A DNA stretch of 64,000 bases from Rhizobacter sp. OV335 (GCF_900142965.1 NZ_FRCQ01000026.1:44055-108054), one strand, 5' to 3'; positions 40,067 through 49,745 are shown, numbered from the stretch's first letter. Program-made: numbers and translations. The notes: generated by a model not told the origin, from the letters alone.

Positions 40067-40846
40067 ATGACCCGCATCTTCTGCATCGCGAACCAAAAAG
40101 GCGGCGTCGGCAAGACGACGACCACCGTCAACCTGGCCGCCGGTCTGGCGCTGATCGGCCAGCGCGTGCTCGTCGTCGACCTGGATCCCCAGGGCAACGC
40201 GACCATGGGCTCGGGCATCGACAAGCGGGCGCTGTCGCTGAGCGTCTACGACGTGCTGCTGGAATCGGCGACGATCGCCGAAGCCCGGCAGCGCAGCGAG
40301 AAGGTCGGCTACGACGTGCTGGGCGCGAACCGCGAACTGGCCGGCGCCGAGGTCGAACTGGTCAAGCTGGAGCGGCGCGACAAGCGGCTGAAGACCGCGC
40401 TGGAGGCGGTGACCACCGACTACGACTTCGTGTTGATCGACTGCCCGCCGTCCTTGAGCCTGCTGACGCTGAACGGCCTGTGCAGCGCGCACGGCGTGGT
40501 GGTGCCGATGCAGTGCGAGTACTTCGCGCTCGAAGGGCTGTCGGACCTGGTCAACACCATCAAGCAGGTGCATGCCAACCTGAACCCCGACCTGCAACTG
40601 ATCGGCCTGCTGCGCGTGATGTTCGATCCGCGCATCACACTGCAGCAGCAGGTCAGCGACCAGCTGAAGGTGCACTTCGGCGACAAGGTCTTCAACAGCG
40701 TGATCCCGCGCAACGTGCGCCTGGCCGAAGCGCCGAGCTACGGCCTGCCGGGCGTGGTGTTCGACCCGGCCTCGCGCGGTGCGCAGGCTTTTGTCGAATT
40801 CGCGGCCGAGATGGTCGCGCGGGCCAACGAGGGCGTCCCGGCCTGA
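40067..40846 (+). CDS. parA: Chromosome-partitioning ATPase ParA (Soj)
   Basis: A 259-residue protein with the deviant Walker A KGGVGKTT at residues 11-18 and the second Walker motif DLDPQGNATMGSGID. DYDFVLIDCPPSLSLLTLNGL is Walker B and MFDPRITLQQQVSDQL is the family C-terminal part. ATP-bound ParA binds DNA and is cleared by ParB-parS, which moves the origin region. It has no N-terminal HTH extension, as in chromosomal ParA. Its partner parB lies 1.6 kb downstream, separated by an inverted argC and a hydrolase gene. Confidence 0.96.
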   Translation: MTRIFCIANQKGGVGKTTTTVNLAAGLALIGQRVLVVDLDPQGNATMGSGIDKRALSLSVYDVLLESATIAEARQRSEKVGYDVLGANRELAGAEVELVKLERRDKRLKTALEAVTTDYDFVLIDCPPSLSLLTLNGLCSAHGVVVPMQCEYFALEGLSDLVNTIKQVHANLNPDLQLIGLLRVMFDPRITLQQQVSDQLKVHFGDKVFNSVIPRNVRLAEAPSYGLPGVVFDPASRGAQAFVEFAAEMVARANEGVPA

Positions 40847-40863
40847 AGGCTGGCTCCGGGGTC

Positions 40864-41805
40864 TTACAGCCCCAGTCCTTCGTCCAGCCCGAGGTGCACG
40901 TTCATCGACTGCACCGCCGCGCCGCTGGCACCCTTGCCCAGGTTGTCGAGGCGCGACATCAGCAGCAGTTGGTCGTCGCTGGCGAACACGAAGAGGTCGA
41001 CGCGGTTGCTGTCATTGCAGGCCTGCACGTCGAAGAAGCCGTCTTCGAGCGTCGGCGCATCGCGCAGCGGCATCACGCGCACGAAGCGCTCGCCTTCATA
41101 GCGCCGGCTCAGCGCCGCATGCACCGATTCTGCGCTCGCGCTCGCCGACAAACTCGACAAATGCAAGGGCACACTCACCGCCAGACCCTTGTAGAAGCTG
41201 CCAACAATCGGCATGAACACCGGCTTCGTCGTGAGCCCGGTGTGCGCCATCATTTCGGGGAGGTGCTTGTGCGCGAGCGTCAGGCCATAGGGCCGCGGCG
41301 CGTCGAGGCGCGCGTCGCCGCCCGCTTCGTACTGCTCGATCATCTTCTTGCCGCCACCCGAATAGCCGGTGATCGACGTGGCACTGACGCCGAGCGAGGC
41401 CGGCACCAAGCCGGCATCCACCAGCGGACGCATCAGCAGGATGAAGGCGCTGGCGTGGCAGCCCGGGTTCGCGATGCGCTTGCTGCCGCGCAGGCGCTCG
41501 CGCTGGTCGGCGGCCAGTTCGGGCAGGCCGAACACCCAGCCCGGCACCGTGCGATGCGCCGTGCTGGCGTCGATCAGGCAGGTGTTGGCGTTGGTCACCA
41601 GCGCCGCTGCTTCGCGCGACGCCGCATCCGGCAGGCACAGGAAGGCCACGTCGGCGGCATTCAGCAAGCGGGCGCGTTCGGCGGCATCCTTGCGTCGGTC
41701 GGCATCGATGCGCAACACTTCGACGTCGCTGCGCGCCGCCAGGTATTCGTTGATGCGCAGACCGGTCGTGCCTTCCTGACCGTCGACAAACACGCGATGC
41801 TTCAT
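40864..41805 (-). CDS. argC: N-acetyl-gamma-glutamyl-phosphate reductase, type 2 (ArgC)
   Basis: A 313-residue protein; the short length and [17 protein letters not shown] nucleotide-binding start mark the type-2 form. The catalytic Cys116 is in [20 protein letters not shown], and [17 protein letters not shown] is the substrate-binding block. It reduces N-acetylglutamyl phosphate to the semialdehyde in arginine synthesis, using NADPH. It is on the opposite strand between parA and parB and faces parA tail to tail, 17 bases apart. Other arg genes are not in the window. Confidence 0.94.
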   Translation of the reverse strand: MKHRVFVDGQEGTTGLRINEYLAARSDVEVLRIDADRRKDAAERARLLNAADVAFLCLPDAASREAAALVTNANTCLIDASTAHRTVPGWVFGLPELAADQRERLRGSKRIANPGCHASAFILLMRPLVDAGLVPASLGVSATSITGYSGGGKKMIEQYEAGGDARLDAPRPYGLTLAHKHLPEMMAHTGLTTKPVFMPIVGSFYKGLAVSVPLHLSSLSASASAESVHAALSRRYEGERFVRVMPLRDAPTLEDGFFDVQACNDSNRVDLFVFASDDQLLLMSRLDNLGKGASGAAVQSMNVHLGLDEGLGL

Positions 41806-41860
41806 TGAATCGTCCACCTGCCCAAAAAAAGAATTCGGACCGCGAGGATAAGCCACCTGC

Positions 41861-42439
41861 ATGACAAACGCCCACCCGCAAGCCCTGCACGACGTGCGGG
41901 TGCTCCTGCTCCCCGGCTGGGAGAACTCCGGCCCCGGCCATTGGCAAAGCCTCTGGGAACGTGAACACGGCGACCTCCGCGTCGAACAGGCCGACTGGCT
42001 GTGGCCGAAGCGTGGCGACTGGATGGCCCGCCTCGAAGACGTGCTGCTGCAGGACGAGCGCCCCGCGCTGCTCGCCGCGCACAGCCTGGGCTGCCAGCTG
42101 GTCGCCGCCTGGGCTGCACATTCGCGCCACACGGCCCGCGTGCGCGGCGCCTTGCTGGTCGCGCCGCCCGACATCGAGCGCGTCGACATGCCGCCGCAGC
42201 TGACGCCGTGGCGCCCGATCGCCCGCCAGGCCCTGCCCTTCGCGAGCATCGCCGTCACCAGCAGCGACGACCCGTTCTGCGCGCCCGAGCGCGCCGCCGG
42301 CATGGTCCGCGCGTGGGGCAGCCGGCAGGTCGACATCGGCCCGCGCGGCCACATCAACGGCGACTCCGGGCTCGGCGCCTGGCCCGACGGACGCGCGCTG
42401 CTGCAATCGCTGCAGTCGACGACGGCCCGCGCCGGGTGA
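41861..42439 (+). CDS. RBBP9/YdeN-type alpha/beta hydrolase
   Basis: A 192-residue serine hydrolase. [22 protein letters not shown] is the family N-terminus, [16 protein letters not shown] the nucleophile elbow, [12 protein letters not shown] the acid and [18 protein letters not shown] the His. The substrate of this family in bacteria is unknown. It is divergent from argC and lies 17 bases before parB, and a homologue often accompanies parB in this lineage as far as I recall. Confidence 0.85.
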   Translation: MTNAHPQALHDVRVLLLPGWENSGPGHWQSLWEREHGDLRVEQADWLWPKRGDWMARLEDVLLQDERPALLAAHSLGCQLVAAWAAHSRHTARVRGALLVAPPDIERVDMPPQLTPWRPIARQALPFASIAVTSSDDPFCAPERAAGMVRAWGSRQVDIGPRGHINGDSGLGAWPDGRALLQSLQSTTARAG

Positions 42440-42456
42440 TCGGGGAAAATGCCCGG

Positions 42457-43350
42457 ATGGCAACCAAGAAACCCAAAGGCCTCGGCCTCGGCCTCGAAGC
42501 ATTGCTCGGCCCCACGGTCAACGACAACCCCGTTCCGGTCAACGACGGCACGCCGCGCACGCTGAAGCTGACTCAGCTGCAGCCCGGCAAGTACCAGCCG
42601 CGCACCCGCATGGACGAAGGCTCGCTGTACGAGCTCGCCGAGAGCATCAAGGCGCAGGGCATCATGCAGCCGGTGCTGGTGCGGCCGGTCGCGCCCAACC
42701 GCTACGAGATCATCGCCGGCGAACGCCGCACGCGGGCCGCGAAGCTGGCCGGCCTCGACGAGGTGCCGGTGCTGGTGCGCGAGGTGCCCGACGAAGCCGC
42801 CGCGGCGATGGCGCTGATCGAGAACATCCAGCGCGAAGACCTGAACCCGCTCGAAGAGGCGCAAGGCATCGCGCGCCTCGTCAACGAGTTCCACCTCACG
42901 CACGAGCAGGCGGCGCAGGCCGTCGGCCGTTCGCGCAGCGCGGCGAGCAACCTGCTGCGCCTGCTGAACCTCGCCGAGCCGGTGCAGCAGATGCTGATGG
43001 CCGGCGACCTCGACATGGGCCATGCGCGCGCGCTGCTGCCGCTCGACGGCGCGCACCAGATCATCGGGGCCGCCGAGATCGTCGCGAAGAAACTCAGCGT
43101 GCGCGAGGCCGAGAAGCTCGTCACGAAGATGGGCTCGTCGCGCCAGCAACCGCTGCTGCGCGTGCCGAAAGAGAAGCCGCGCGACATCGCGCGCATCGAG
43201 GAAGAACTCTCCGATGCATTGACCGCGCAGGTCGAGATTCGCGTCAAGAAACGCACCAAGCGCGGCGAACAAGGCGAAGTCGCCATTGCCTTCGGCTCGC
43301 TGGAGGAGTTGAATGGGTTGCTCGACAAGCTCGGACTGACGAACACCTGA
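42457..43350 (+). CDS. parB: Chromosome-partitioning protein ParB (Spo0J)
   Basis: A 297-residue protein. The N-terminus [15 protein letters not shown] carries the ParA-contacting arginine/lysine-rich segment. [35 protein letters not shown] precedes the CTP-binding and spreading motif [15 protein letters not shown], and [17 protein letters not shown] leads to the HTH ([25 protein letters not shown]). C-terminal dimerisation domain present. It binds the three parS sites at 36631, 38219 and 39344, all 3-6 kb upstream. Confidence 0.96.
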   Translation: MATKKPKGLGLGLEALLGPTVNDNPVPVNDGTPRTLKLTQLQPGKYQPRTRMDEGSLYELAESIKAQGIMQPVLVRPVAPNRYEIIAGERRTRAAKLAGLDEVPVLVREVPDEAAAAMALIENIQREDLNPLEEAQGIARLVNEFHLTHEQAAQAVGRSRSAASNLLRLLNLAEPVQQMLMAGDLDMGHARALLPLDGAHQIIGAAEIVAKKLSVREAEKLVTKMGSSRQQPLLRVPKEKPRDIARIEEELSDALTAQVEIRVKKRTKRGEQGEVAIAFGSLEELNGLLDKLGLTNT

Positions 43351-43461
43351 GAACAGCACCTGACATGCCGATCGACACGCGGTTGTCCGCAAAATCCCTG
43401 AGCCCCGCATCAGGAACTTCCCCGGCCGCAAACGGCTCATTGCATGCATCATCCACTCAGG

Positions 43462-43477
43462 TGGGTGACACGCTGCA
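43462..43477 (+). promoter_or_regulatory. Candidate sigma-54 promoter of prkA-yeaH-spoVR
   Basis: TGGGTGACACGCTGCA has GG at 43463-43464 and GC at 43475-43476, ten bases apart, as in -24/-12 promoters (TGGCACG-N4-TTGC). Transcription would start near 43488, giving a leader of about 235 bases before prkA. In E. coli yeaGH is known to be sigma-54/NtrC dependent, which supports the reading. No enhancer-binding site was found nearby. Confidence 0.4.
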
Positions 43478-43494
43478 ACAGACGGGGGCACACT

Positions 43495-43694
43495 ATTTGC
43501 TGTACACCTTCATCTCAACGAAGCGTTGAACAGCGGGCGTTTTTCACCACATCTCCACGCACACGACATCCCAAAATGACGCAAGCTTGAATCACGAAAT
43601 GAGCTGACCTTTGAAGGAAAGCTCTGATGGAGCCCTCCACCGGGACTTCATCAGAACTTCCCCAGACGGCAGCGAAGGTGGCCCCTTCGCTGTC
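43495..43694 (+). promoter_or_regulatory. Structured leader region upstream of prkA
   Basis: The 371-bp gap between parB and prkA holds no gene. It has ATTTGCTGTACA (43495-43506), identical to the left 12 bases of the palindrome at 15997; an inverted repeat TCTGATG/CATCAGA (43623-43655); and a strong hairpin, GGCAGCGAAGG (43668-43678), loop TGGCC, CCTTCGCTGTC (43684-43694), with 11 paired positions including one G-U. CATCAG(G)AACTTCCCC is repeated at 43408 and 43649. The hairpin ends 16 bases before the AGGAGG ribosome-binding site (43711-43716). Confidence 0.55.
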
Positions 43695-43721
43695 GCCATC
43701 CCGATGTCTTAGGAGGTCAGC

Positions 43722-45644
43722 ATGGACGTGATCAGCCATTTCGCAGCGCGCTTCGAGCGCACCCGTGAAGAGGAACTCTCGCTCGAAGAGTACCTCGCCG
43801 AGTGCAAGCGCAACCCCGTGGCCTATTCCACCGCTGCCGAGCGCATGCTCCAGGCGATCGGGGATCCACAGACCATCGACACACGCAACGACCCGCGCCT
43901 GTCCCGTCTGTTCGCCAACAAGGTCATCAAGATCTATCCGGCCTTCGCCGAGTTCTACGGCATGGAAGACTCCATCGAGCAGGTGGTGTCGTATTTCCGG
44001 CATGCCGCGCAGGGGCTGGAGGAAAAGAAGCAGATCCTCTACCTGCTCGGCCCGGTGGGCGGCGGCAAGTCGTCGATCGCCGAGCGGCTGAAGTCGCTGA
44101 TGCAGGAAGTGCCCTTCTACGCGATCAAGGGCTCGCCGGTGAACGAGTCGCCGCTCGGCCTGTTCGATGCGGTCGAAGACGGCGCGATCCTCGAGAAGGA
44201 ATACGGCATCCCGCGCCGCTACCTGCAGCGCATCCTGTCGCCGTGGGCCGTCAAGCGGCTCGACGAGTTCGGCGGCGACATCCGCAAGTTCCGCATCGTC
44301 AAGCGCTTCCCGTCGGTGCTCAAGCAGGTCGGCATCGCGAAGACCGAGCCGGGCGACGAGAACAACCAGGACATCTCGTCGCTGGTCGGCAAGGTCGACA
44401 TCCGCAAGCTCGAGACCTACGCGCAGGACGACCCCGACGCGTACAGCTACTCCGGCGGCCTGTGCCTGTCGAACCAGGGCCTGCTCGAGTTCGTCGAGAT
44501 GTTCAAGGCGCCGATCAAGGTGCTGCACCCGCTGCTGACCGCCACGCAGGAAGGCAACTACAAGGGCACCGAAGGCTTCGGCGCGATCCCGTTCGACGGC
44601 GTCGTGCTCGCGCACAGCAACGAGAGCGAGTGGAAGGCATTCCGCAACAACAAGAACAACGAGGCCTTCCTCGACCGGATCTACATCGTCAAGGTGCCGT
44701 ACTGCCTGCGCGTCAGCGAAGAGGTCAAGATCTACGAGAAGCTGCTGCGCGGCTCGTCGCTGGCCCAGGCGACCTGCGCGCCGGGCACGCTGAAGATGAT
44801 GTCGCAGTTCGCGACCCTGACCCGGCTGAAGGAGCCCGAGAACAGCAGCCTCTATTCCAAGATGCTGGTGTACGACGGCGAGAACCTGAAGGACACCGAC
44901 CCGCGCGCGAAGAGCTTCCAGGAGTACCGCGACTACGCCGGCGTCGACGAGGGCATGAGCGGCGTCTCGACGCGCTTCGCGTTCAAGATCCTGTCCAAGG
45001 TCTTCAACTTCGACAGCACCGAGGTCGCCGCGAACCCGGTGCACCTGATGTATGTGCTCGAGCAGCAGATCGAGCGCGAGCAGTTCGCGGCCGAGACCGA
45101 GCAGAAATACCTCGCCTTCATCAAGGAGCACCTGGCGGTGCGCTATGCCGAGTTCATCGGCAAGGAGATCCAGACCGCCTACCTCGAGAGCTACAGCGAG
45201 TACGGCCAGAACATCTTCGACCGCTACGTCACCTATGCCGACTACTGGATCCAGGACCACGAGTACCGCGACACCGACACCGGCGAGGTGTTCGACCGCG
45301 GCTCGCTGAACGCCGAGCTCGAGAAGATCGAGAAGCCGGCCGGCATCGCGAACCCGAAGGATTTCCGCAACGAGATCGTCAACTTCGTGCTGCGTGCCCG
45401 CGCCAACAACGCCGGCAACAACCCGGTCTGGACTAGCTACGAGAAGCTGCGCACGGTGATCGAGAAGAAGATGTTCTCGAACACCGAGGAGCTGCTGCCG
45501 GTGATCAGCTTCAACGCGAAGGCGAGCGCCGACGAGGCCAAGAAGCACGAGGACTTCGTGACCCGGATGGTGGCCAAGGGCTATACGTCGAAGCAGGTGC
45601 GCCTGCTCTGCGAGTGGTACCTGCGCGTGCGCAAGAGTTCGTGA
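43722..45644 (+). CDS. prkA: PrkA-family serine protein kinase (YeaG)
   Basis: A 640-residue protein, close to E. coli YeaG in length. The AAA-like P-loop is YLLGPVGGGKSSIAERL (near residue 110); conserved PrkA blocks include AIKGSPVNESPLGLFD, ILSPWAVKRLDEFGGDIRKF and LLTATQEGNYKGTEGFGAIPFDGVVLAHSNE. A strong ribosome-binding site AGGAGG lies five bases before the start. In Enterobacteria YeaG with YeaH supports survival under nitrogen starvation and other stresses; PrkA of Bacillus acts in sporulation. It heads the prkA-yeaH-spoVR operon, with a 24-base gap before yeaH. Confidence 0.95.
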   Translation: MDVISHFAARFERTREEELSLEEYLAECKRNPVAYSTAAERMLQAIGDPQTIDTRNDPRLSRLFANKVIKIYPAFAEFYGMEDSIEQVVSYFRHAAQGLEEKKQILYLLGPVGGGKSSIAERLKSLMQEVPFYAIKGSPVNESPLGLFDAVEDGAILEKEYGIPRRYLQRILSPWAVKRLDEFGGDIRKFRIVKRFPSVLKQVGIAKTEPGDENNQDISSLVGKVDIRKLETYAQDDPDAYSYSGGLCLSNQGLLEFVEMFKAPIKVLHPLLTATQEGNYKGTEGFGAIPFDGVVLAHSNESEWKAFRNNKNNEAFLDRIYIVKVPYCLRVSEEVKIYEKLLRGSSLAQATCAPGTLKMMSQFATLTRLKEPENSSLYSKMLVYDGENLKDTDPRAKSFQEYRDYAGVDEGMSGVSTRFAFKILSKVFNFDSTEVAANPVHLMYVLEQQIEREQFAAETEQKYLAFIKEHLAVRYAEFIGKEIQTAYLESYSEYGQNIFDRYVTYADYWIQDHEYRDTDTGEVFDRGSLNAELEKIEKPAGIANPKDFRNEIVNFVLRARANNAGNNPVWTSYEKLRTVIEKKMFSNTEELLPVISFNAKASADEAKKHEDFVTRMVAKGYTSKQVRLLCEWYLRVRKSS

Positions 45645-45668
45645 TCTGACGACCCACGAAAGGTCCAC

Positions 45669-46946
45669 ATGCTCCAGCAGATCATCGACCGGCGGCTGGC
45701 GGGCAAGAACAAGTCCATCGGCAACCGCGAGCGCTTCCTGCGCCGCCACAAGGACCAGATCCGCGAGGCGGTCAAGCGCGCGGTCGATGGGCGCGGCATC
45801 CGCGACATCGCGCAGGGCGAGGACATCCACATCCCGAAGCGCGACATCGCCGAGCCGGTGTTCGGCCACGGCCAGGGCGGCAAGCGCGAGATGGTGCACC
45901 CGGGCAACCAGGACTACGTGCGCGGCGACCGCATCGAACGGCCCAAGGGCGGCGGGGGCGGCGGTGGGGGCGGACAGGCGAGCGATTCCGGCGAGGGGGA
46001 CGACGACTTCGTCTTCCACCTCAGCAAGGAAGAGTTCATGCAGGTCTTCTTCGACGACCTGGCCCTGCCCAACCTCGCCCGCACGACGCTCGCCGAGACG
46101 CCCGAGTTCAAGACCCACCGTGCCGGCTACAGCAGCGATGGCACGCCGAACAACCTGCACGTGGTGCGCTCGATGCGCGGCGCGATCGGCCGGCGCATCG
46201 CGCTCGGCGCCGATTCGCGGCGCGAACTGGCCGAACTCGAGGCGCAGCTGGTGCAGCTCAAGCGCCATCCGCACCCGAACCCGTTCGCGCACGAGATCCC
46301 GCCGCTCGAGCTGCAGATCGAAGCGCTGCGCGCCCGCCTGAAGCGCATCCCCTACCTCGACCCGATCGACCTGCGCTACCGCAGCCGCGTGCGCGTGCCG
46401 GTGCCCACCTCGAAGGCGGTGATGTTCTGCCTGATGGACGTGTCCGGCTCGATGGACGAGGCGCGCAAGGATCTGGCGAAGCGCTTCTTCATCCTGCTGT
46501 ACCTGTTCCTGACGCGGCACTACGAGAAGATCGACATCGTCTTCATCCGCCACCACACGCAGGCGCAAGAGGTCGACGAGCAGAACTTCTTCCACTCGAC
46601 CGAGACCGGCGGCACCGTGGTGTCGAGCGCGCTCGTGCTGATGGAAGAGATCGCCCGGGCCCGCTACCCGACCAGCGAATGGAACATCTACGGCGCGCAG
46701 GCGAGCGATGGCGACAACTGGCACCACGACAGCGGACGCTGCCGTGAGCTGCTGGCCAACAACATCCTGCCGCTGTGCCGCTACTTCGCCTATGTGCAGG
46801 TGGCCGAGGAAGAGCAGAACCTGTGGGACGAGTACTCGGCGCTGGCCGCCGACGCGAAGGCCTTCGCGATCCGCAAGGTGACCGAGGCCTCGCAGATCTA
46901 CCCGGTGTTCCGCGAGCTGTTCAAGAAGGAGGGTGCACCGACATGA
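45669..46946 (+). CDS. yeaH: YeaH/UPF0229 family protein with von Willebrand-type domain
   Basis: A 425-residue protein. IDRRLAGKNKSIGNRERFLRRHKDQIREAVKRAV is the family N-terminus. A glycine-only stretch (nine Gly, near residue 95) links to the rest. VMFCLMDVSGSMDEARKDLAKRFFILLYLFL carries a MIDAS-like DxSxS typical of VWA domains, so a metal-dependent protein interaction is likely. It is the constant partner of PrkA/YeaG. The stop overlaps the spoVR start (ATGA). AAAGGTCC a few bases upstream may serve as the ribosome-binding site. Confidence 0.94.
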   Translation: MLQQIIDRRLAGKNKSIGNRERFLRRHKDQIREAVKRAVDGRGIRDIAQGEDIHIPKRDIAEPVFGHGQGGKREMVHPGNQDYVRGDRIERPKGGGGGGGGGQASDSGEGDDDFVFHLSKEEFMQVFFDDLALPNLARTTLAETPEFKTHRAGYSSDGTPNNLHVVRSMRGAIGRRIALGADSRRELAELEAQLVQLKRHPHPNPFAHEIPPLELQIEALRARLKRIPYLDPIDLRYRSRVRVPVPTSKAVMFCLMDVSGSMDEARKDLAKRFFILLYLFLTRHYEKIDIVFIRHHTQAQEVDEQNFFHSTETGGTVVSSALVLMEEIARARYPTSEWNIYGAQASDGDNWHHDSGRCRELLANNILPLCRYFAYVQVAEEEQNLWDEYSALAADAKAFAIRKVTEASQIYPVFRELFKKEGAPT

Positions 46947-48553
46947 ACCTCCAAGTCACTCCACCGTGGGGCGCCGAGAGGCGCAAGAACCAGATGCTGA
47001 CCGCTTCCCCGAAACGCCGCGCCGCCGACCTGGCCGCGCCCAAACGTGCGCACGCGCCGCTGCCCTCGCCCACCGACTGGTCGTTCGAGCTGGTCGAGCG
47101 CTACCACGAGGTGATCAAGGCCACGGCCGAGCGCTACGGACTCGACACCTACCCGAACCAGCTCGAGATCATCACCGCCGAGCAGATGATGGACGCGTAT
47201 GCGTCGGTCGGCATGCCGGTGAACTACCGCCACTGGAGCTACGGCAAGGAGTTCATCTCCACCGAGAAGAACTACCGCCGCGGCCACATGGGCTTGGCCT
47301 ACGAGATCGTCATCAACTCCGACCCCTGCATCAGCTACCTGATGGAGGAGAACACGATGGCAATGCAGGCGCTGGTGATCGCGCATGCGGCCTACGGGCA
47401 CAACAGCTTCTTCAAGGGCAACTACCTGTTCCGCATGTGGACCGATGCGTCGTCGATCATCGACTACCTGGTCTACGCGAAGAACTACGTGACCGAGTGC
47501 GAGGAGCGGCACGGGCTGGAGGCGGTCGAGAACTTCCTCGACAGCTGCCATGCGCTGATGAACCACGGCGTCGACCGCTACCGGCGGCCGAGCCGCAAGT
47601 CGCTCGCGCAGGAGCTGGCCGACGCGAAGGACCGCGAGGCCTATGCGCAGCGCCAGATCAACGAGATGTGGCGCACGCTGCCGCGCAAGGCGGACAAGGC
47701 CGCGCTCGAAGAAGCCGAGTCGCGGCGTTTCCCGGAAGAACCGCAGGAGAACCTGCTGTACTTCATCGAGAAGCACGCGCCGCTGCTGGAGCCGTGGCAG
47801 CGCGAGATCGTGCGCATCGTGCGCAAGGTGGCGCAGTACTTCTACCCGCAGCGCCAGACGCAGGTGATGAACGAGGGCTGGGCCACGTTCTGGCACCACT
47901 CGCTGCTGAACACCATGTACGACGACGGCCACCTGAGCGACGGCATGATGATCGAGTGGCTGAAGTCGCATACCAACGTGGTGTACCAGCCGCGCGTCGG
48001 CGACCGCGGCTACAACGGCATCAACCCGTATGCGCTCGGCTTCGCGATGTACACCGACATCAAGCGCATCTGCCAGAAACCGACCGACGAGGACCGCCAC
48101 TGGTTCCCGCAGCTGGCGGGCACCGACTGGCTCGAGTCCATCGACCATGCGATGCGCAACTTCAAGGACGAGAGCTTCATCGGCCAGTACCTGTCGCCGA
48201 ACCTGATGCGCGAGTTCCGGCTGTTCGCGATCGTCGACGACGAGAAGGACAAGGAGCTGGAGGTCTCGGCCATCCACGACGAGAGCGGCTACCGGCGCGT
48301 GCGCGAGGCCTTGTCGCACCAGTACGACCTGGGCAGCCGCGAACCGAACATCCAGGTCTGGAGCGTGAACCTGCGCGGCGACCGCTCGCTGACGCTGCGC
48401 CATGCGCAACACAACGACCGGCCGCTGCACGACAACGCGCAAGAGGTGCTGAAGCACGCGGCCCGGCTGTGGGGCTTCGGCGTGCACATGGAGAGCGTCA
48501 ACTCGGCGGGCGAGGTGCAGAAGCGCTGGTCGGTGCCGGCGCCCTCGCATTGA
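46943..48553 (+). CDS. spoVR: SpoVR family protein (YcgB)
   Basis: About 536 residues from the ATG overlapping yeaH; a start at ATG 46994 would trim an N-terminus that is not conserved. Family blocks include WSFELVERYHEVIKATAERYGLDTYPNQLEIITAEQMMDAY, VNYRHWSYGKEF, YFYPQRQTQVMNEGWATFWHH and NPYALGFAMYTDIKRIC. The His/Glu-rich segments (NEGWATFWHH) suggest a metallohydrolase-like site, but no activity is established. The prkA-yeaH-spoVR order is widely conserved in Proteobacteria, and the three proteins probably work together in stress survival. Confidence 0.94.
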   Translation: MNLQVTPPWGAERRKNQMLTASPKRRAADLAAPKRAHAPLPSPTDWSFELVERYHEVIKATAERYGLDTYPNQLEIITAEQMMDAYASVGMPVNYRHWSYGKEFISTEKNYRRGHMGLAYEIVINSDPCISYLMEENTMAMQALVIAHAAYGHNSFFKGNYLFRMWTDASSIIDYLVYAKNYVTECEERHGLEAVENFLDSCHALMNHGVDRYRRPSRKSLAQELADAKDREAYAQRQINEMWRTLPRKADKAALEEAESRRFPEEPQENLLYFIEKHAPLLEPWQREIVRIVRKVAQYFYPQRQTQVMNEGWATFWHHSLLNTMYDDGHLSDGMMIEWLKSHTNVVYQPRVGDRGYNGINPYALGFAMYTDIKRICQKPTDEDRHWFPQLAGTDWLESIDHAMRNFKDESFIGQYLSPNLMREFRLFAIVDDEKDKELEVSAIHDESGYRRVREALSHQYDLGSREPNIQVWSVNLRGDRSLTLRHAQHNDRPLHDNAQEVLKHAARLWGFGVHMESVNSAGEVQKRWSVPAPSH

Positions 48554-48562
48554 ACGAACCCG

Positions 48563-49198
48563 TCAGAGCAGCAGTTCGTCGGGCGGGATGAAGGCGCGCA
48601 CGGTGTCGATCAGCTTGTCGACGTAGGCCTCCTTCTCGCCCACCGGCGCCACGTAGTGCAGCGCCTTCGACGTCGCATCGACGCCGGCACGCCGCAGCAT
48701 CGCCCAGGTGGCGAGGTACTGCGAGGCCATGCAGCCGCCGGCCGTCGCGATCGGGCCGCGCGCATGGAACGGCGCATCGACCACCCGCACGCCGGCCTCG
48801 ACCACCCACGGCTTGGTCGTCAGGTCGGTGCAGGCCGGAATGTCGGCCAGCAGCCCCAGCCGCGCCAGCAGCAGCGTGCCGGAACACTGCGCGCCGATCA
48901 GCTGGCGCACCGGGTCGAGCTGCAGCCGGTCCAGCAGCGCGCTGTTCTCGGCGATCGCCCGCGTGTAGATGCCGCTGCCGAACAGCACGATGTCGGCCTC
49001 GTTCGCGAACTCCAGCGGCTGCTGTGTCTCGATCGTCACGCCGTTCATCGACGTGAGCCGCTGGCTCGGGCCGGCGATCTCGACCGTCCAGCCGGACGGC
49101 CGCAGCCGGTTCATCAAGCCGAGCGCAATGAACGAATCCAGCTCGTTGAAGCCGTCGAAGGTGACGATCGCCGCTCGCACCGCGGTGGGCCCGTTCAT
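48563..49198 (-). CDS. DJ-1/PfpI family protein (GATase1-like)
   Basis: A 211-residue protein. The flavodoxin-like start AAIVTFDGFNELDSFIALGLMN and the nucleophile region LIGAQCSGTLLLARLGLL (Cys near residue 104) fit the DJ-1/PfpI superfamily, with GGCMASQYLATW as the later helix. Members include glyoxalases, chaperones and isonitrile hydratase-like enzymes; which of these applies cannot be told. It lies 14 bases downstream of dps and may be in an OxyR-related group. Confidence 0.85.
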   Translation of the reverse strand: MNGPTAVRAAIVTFDGFNELDSFIALGLMNRLRPSGWTVEIAGPSQRLTSMNGVTIETQQPLEFANEADIVLFGSGIYTRAIAENSALLDRLQLDPVRQLIGAQCSGTLLLARLGLLADIPACTDLTTKPWVVEAGVRVVDAPFHARGPIATAGGCMASQYLATWAMLRRAGVDATSKALHYVAPVGEKEAYVDKLIDTVRAFIPPDELLL

Positions 49199-49211
49199 CG
49201 CGCCGGCCCGT

Positions 49212-49745
49212 TCACTCTTCGAGCAGGCTGCGCAGCATCCACGCAGTCTGTTCGTGCACCGTCAGGCGCTGGGTCAGCAGGTCGGCCGTCGGCTCGTCGC
49301 CGGCCTTGTCGGCCAGCGGGAACAGGCTGCGCGCGGTGCGCGCCACCGCCTCGTGGCCCTGCACCAGGATGCGCACCATCTCGAGCGCCTTCGGCGGCAC
49401 GGCCGGCGCGTCCTTGATCGAGGCCAGCGCGCCGAACTGCGCATACGACCCCGGGGCCGGGTGTCCGAGCGAGCGGATGCGCTCGGCGACCGGGTCGACC
49501 GCGGCCCACAGCTCGGTGTACTGCGTCATGAACATCAGGTGCAGCGTGTTGAACATCGGCCCGGTGACGTTCCAGTGGAAGTTGTGCGTCGTCAGGTACA
49601 GCGTGTAGGTGTCGGCCAGCAGCTTGCTCAGGCCACCGGCGATCGCCGCGCGGTCCTTGTCGCTGATGCCGATGTGGATGCCCATGCCGCCGCTCGGGGC
49701 GGTCGCGGCTGCGGGAACGGATACGGTCTTGGTCTTCTTCGCCAT
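49212..49745 (-). CDS. dps: Dps-family ferritin-like DNA-protection protein
   Basis: A 177-residue protein from ATG 49745, preceded by GGAG. The basic N-terminus [11 protein letters not shown] may bind DNA. The inter-subunit ferroxidase ligands are in [38 protein letters not shown]: both His and the later Asp and Glu are kept, while the position of E. coli Asp67 is Met. Dps stores iron by oxidising Fe(II) with hydrogen peroxide and shields DNA. It lies directly downstream of oxyR on the same strand, which suits peroxide control; the 62-bp gap could hold its own promoter. Confidence 0.92.
   Translation of the reverse strand: MAKKTKTVSVPAAATAPSGGMGIHIGISDKDRAAIAGGLSKLLADTYTLYLTTHNFHWNVTGPMFNTLHLMFMTQYTELWAAVDPVAERIRSLGHPAPGSYAQFGALASIKDAPAVPPKALEMVRILVQGHEAVARTARSLFPLADKAGDEPTADLLTQRLTVHEQTAWMLRSLLEE

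Noticed and set aside
45940..45980. G-rich tract in yeaH as a phase-variable switch
   Set aside because: The tract is broken by C and T bases into runs of five or fewer G and encodes a glycine linker that is usual in this family.
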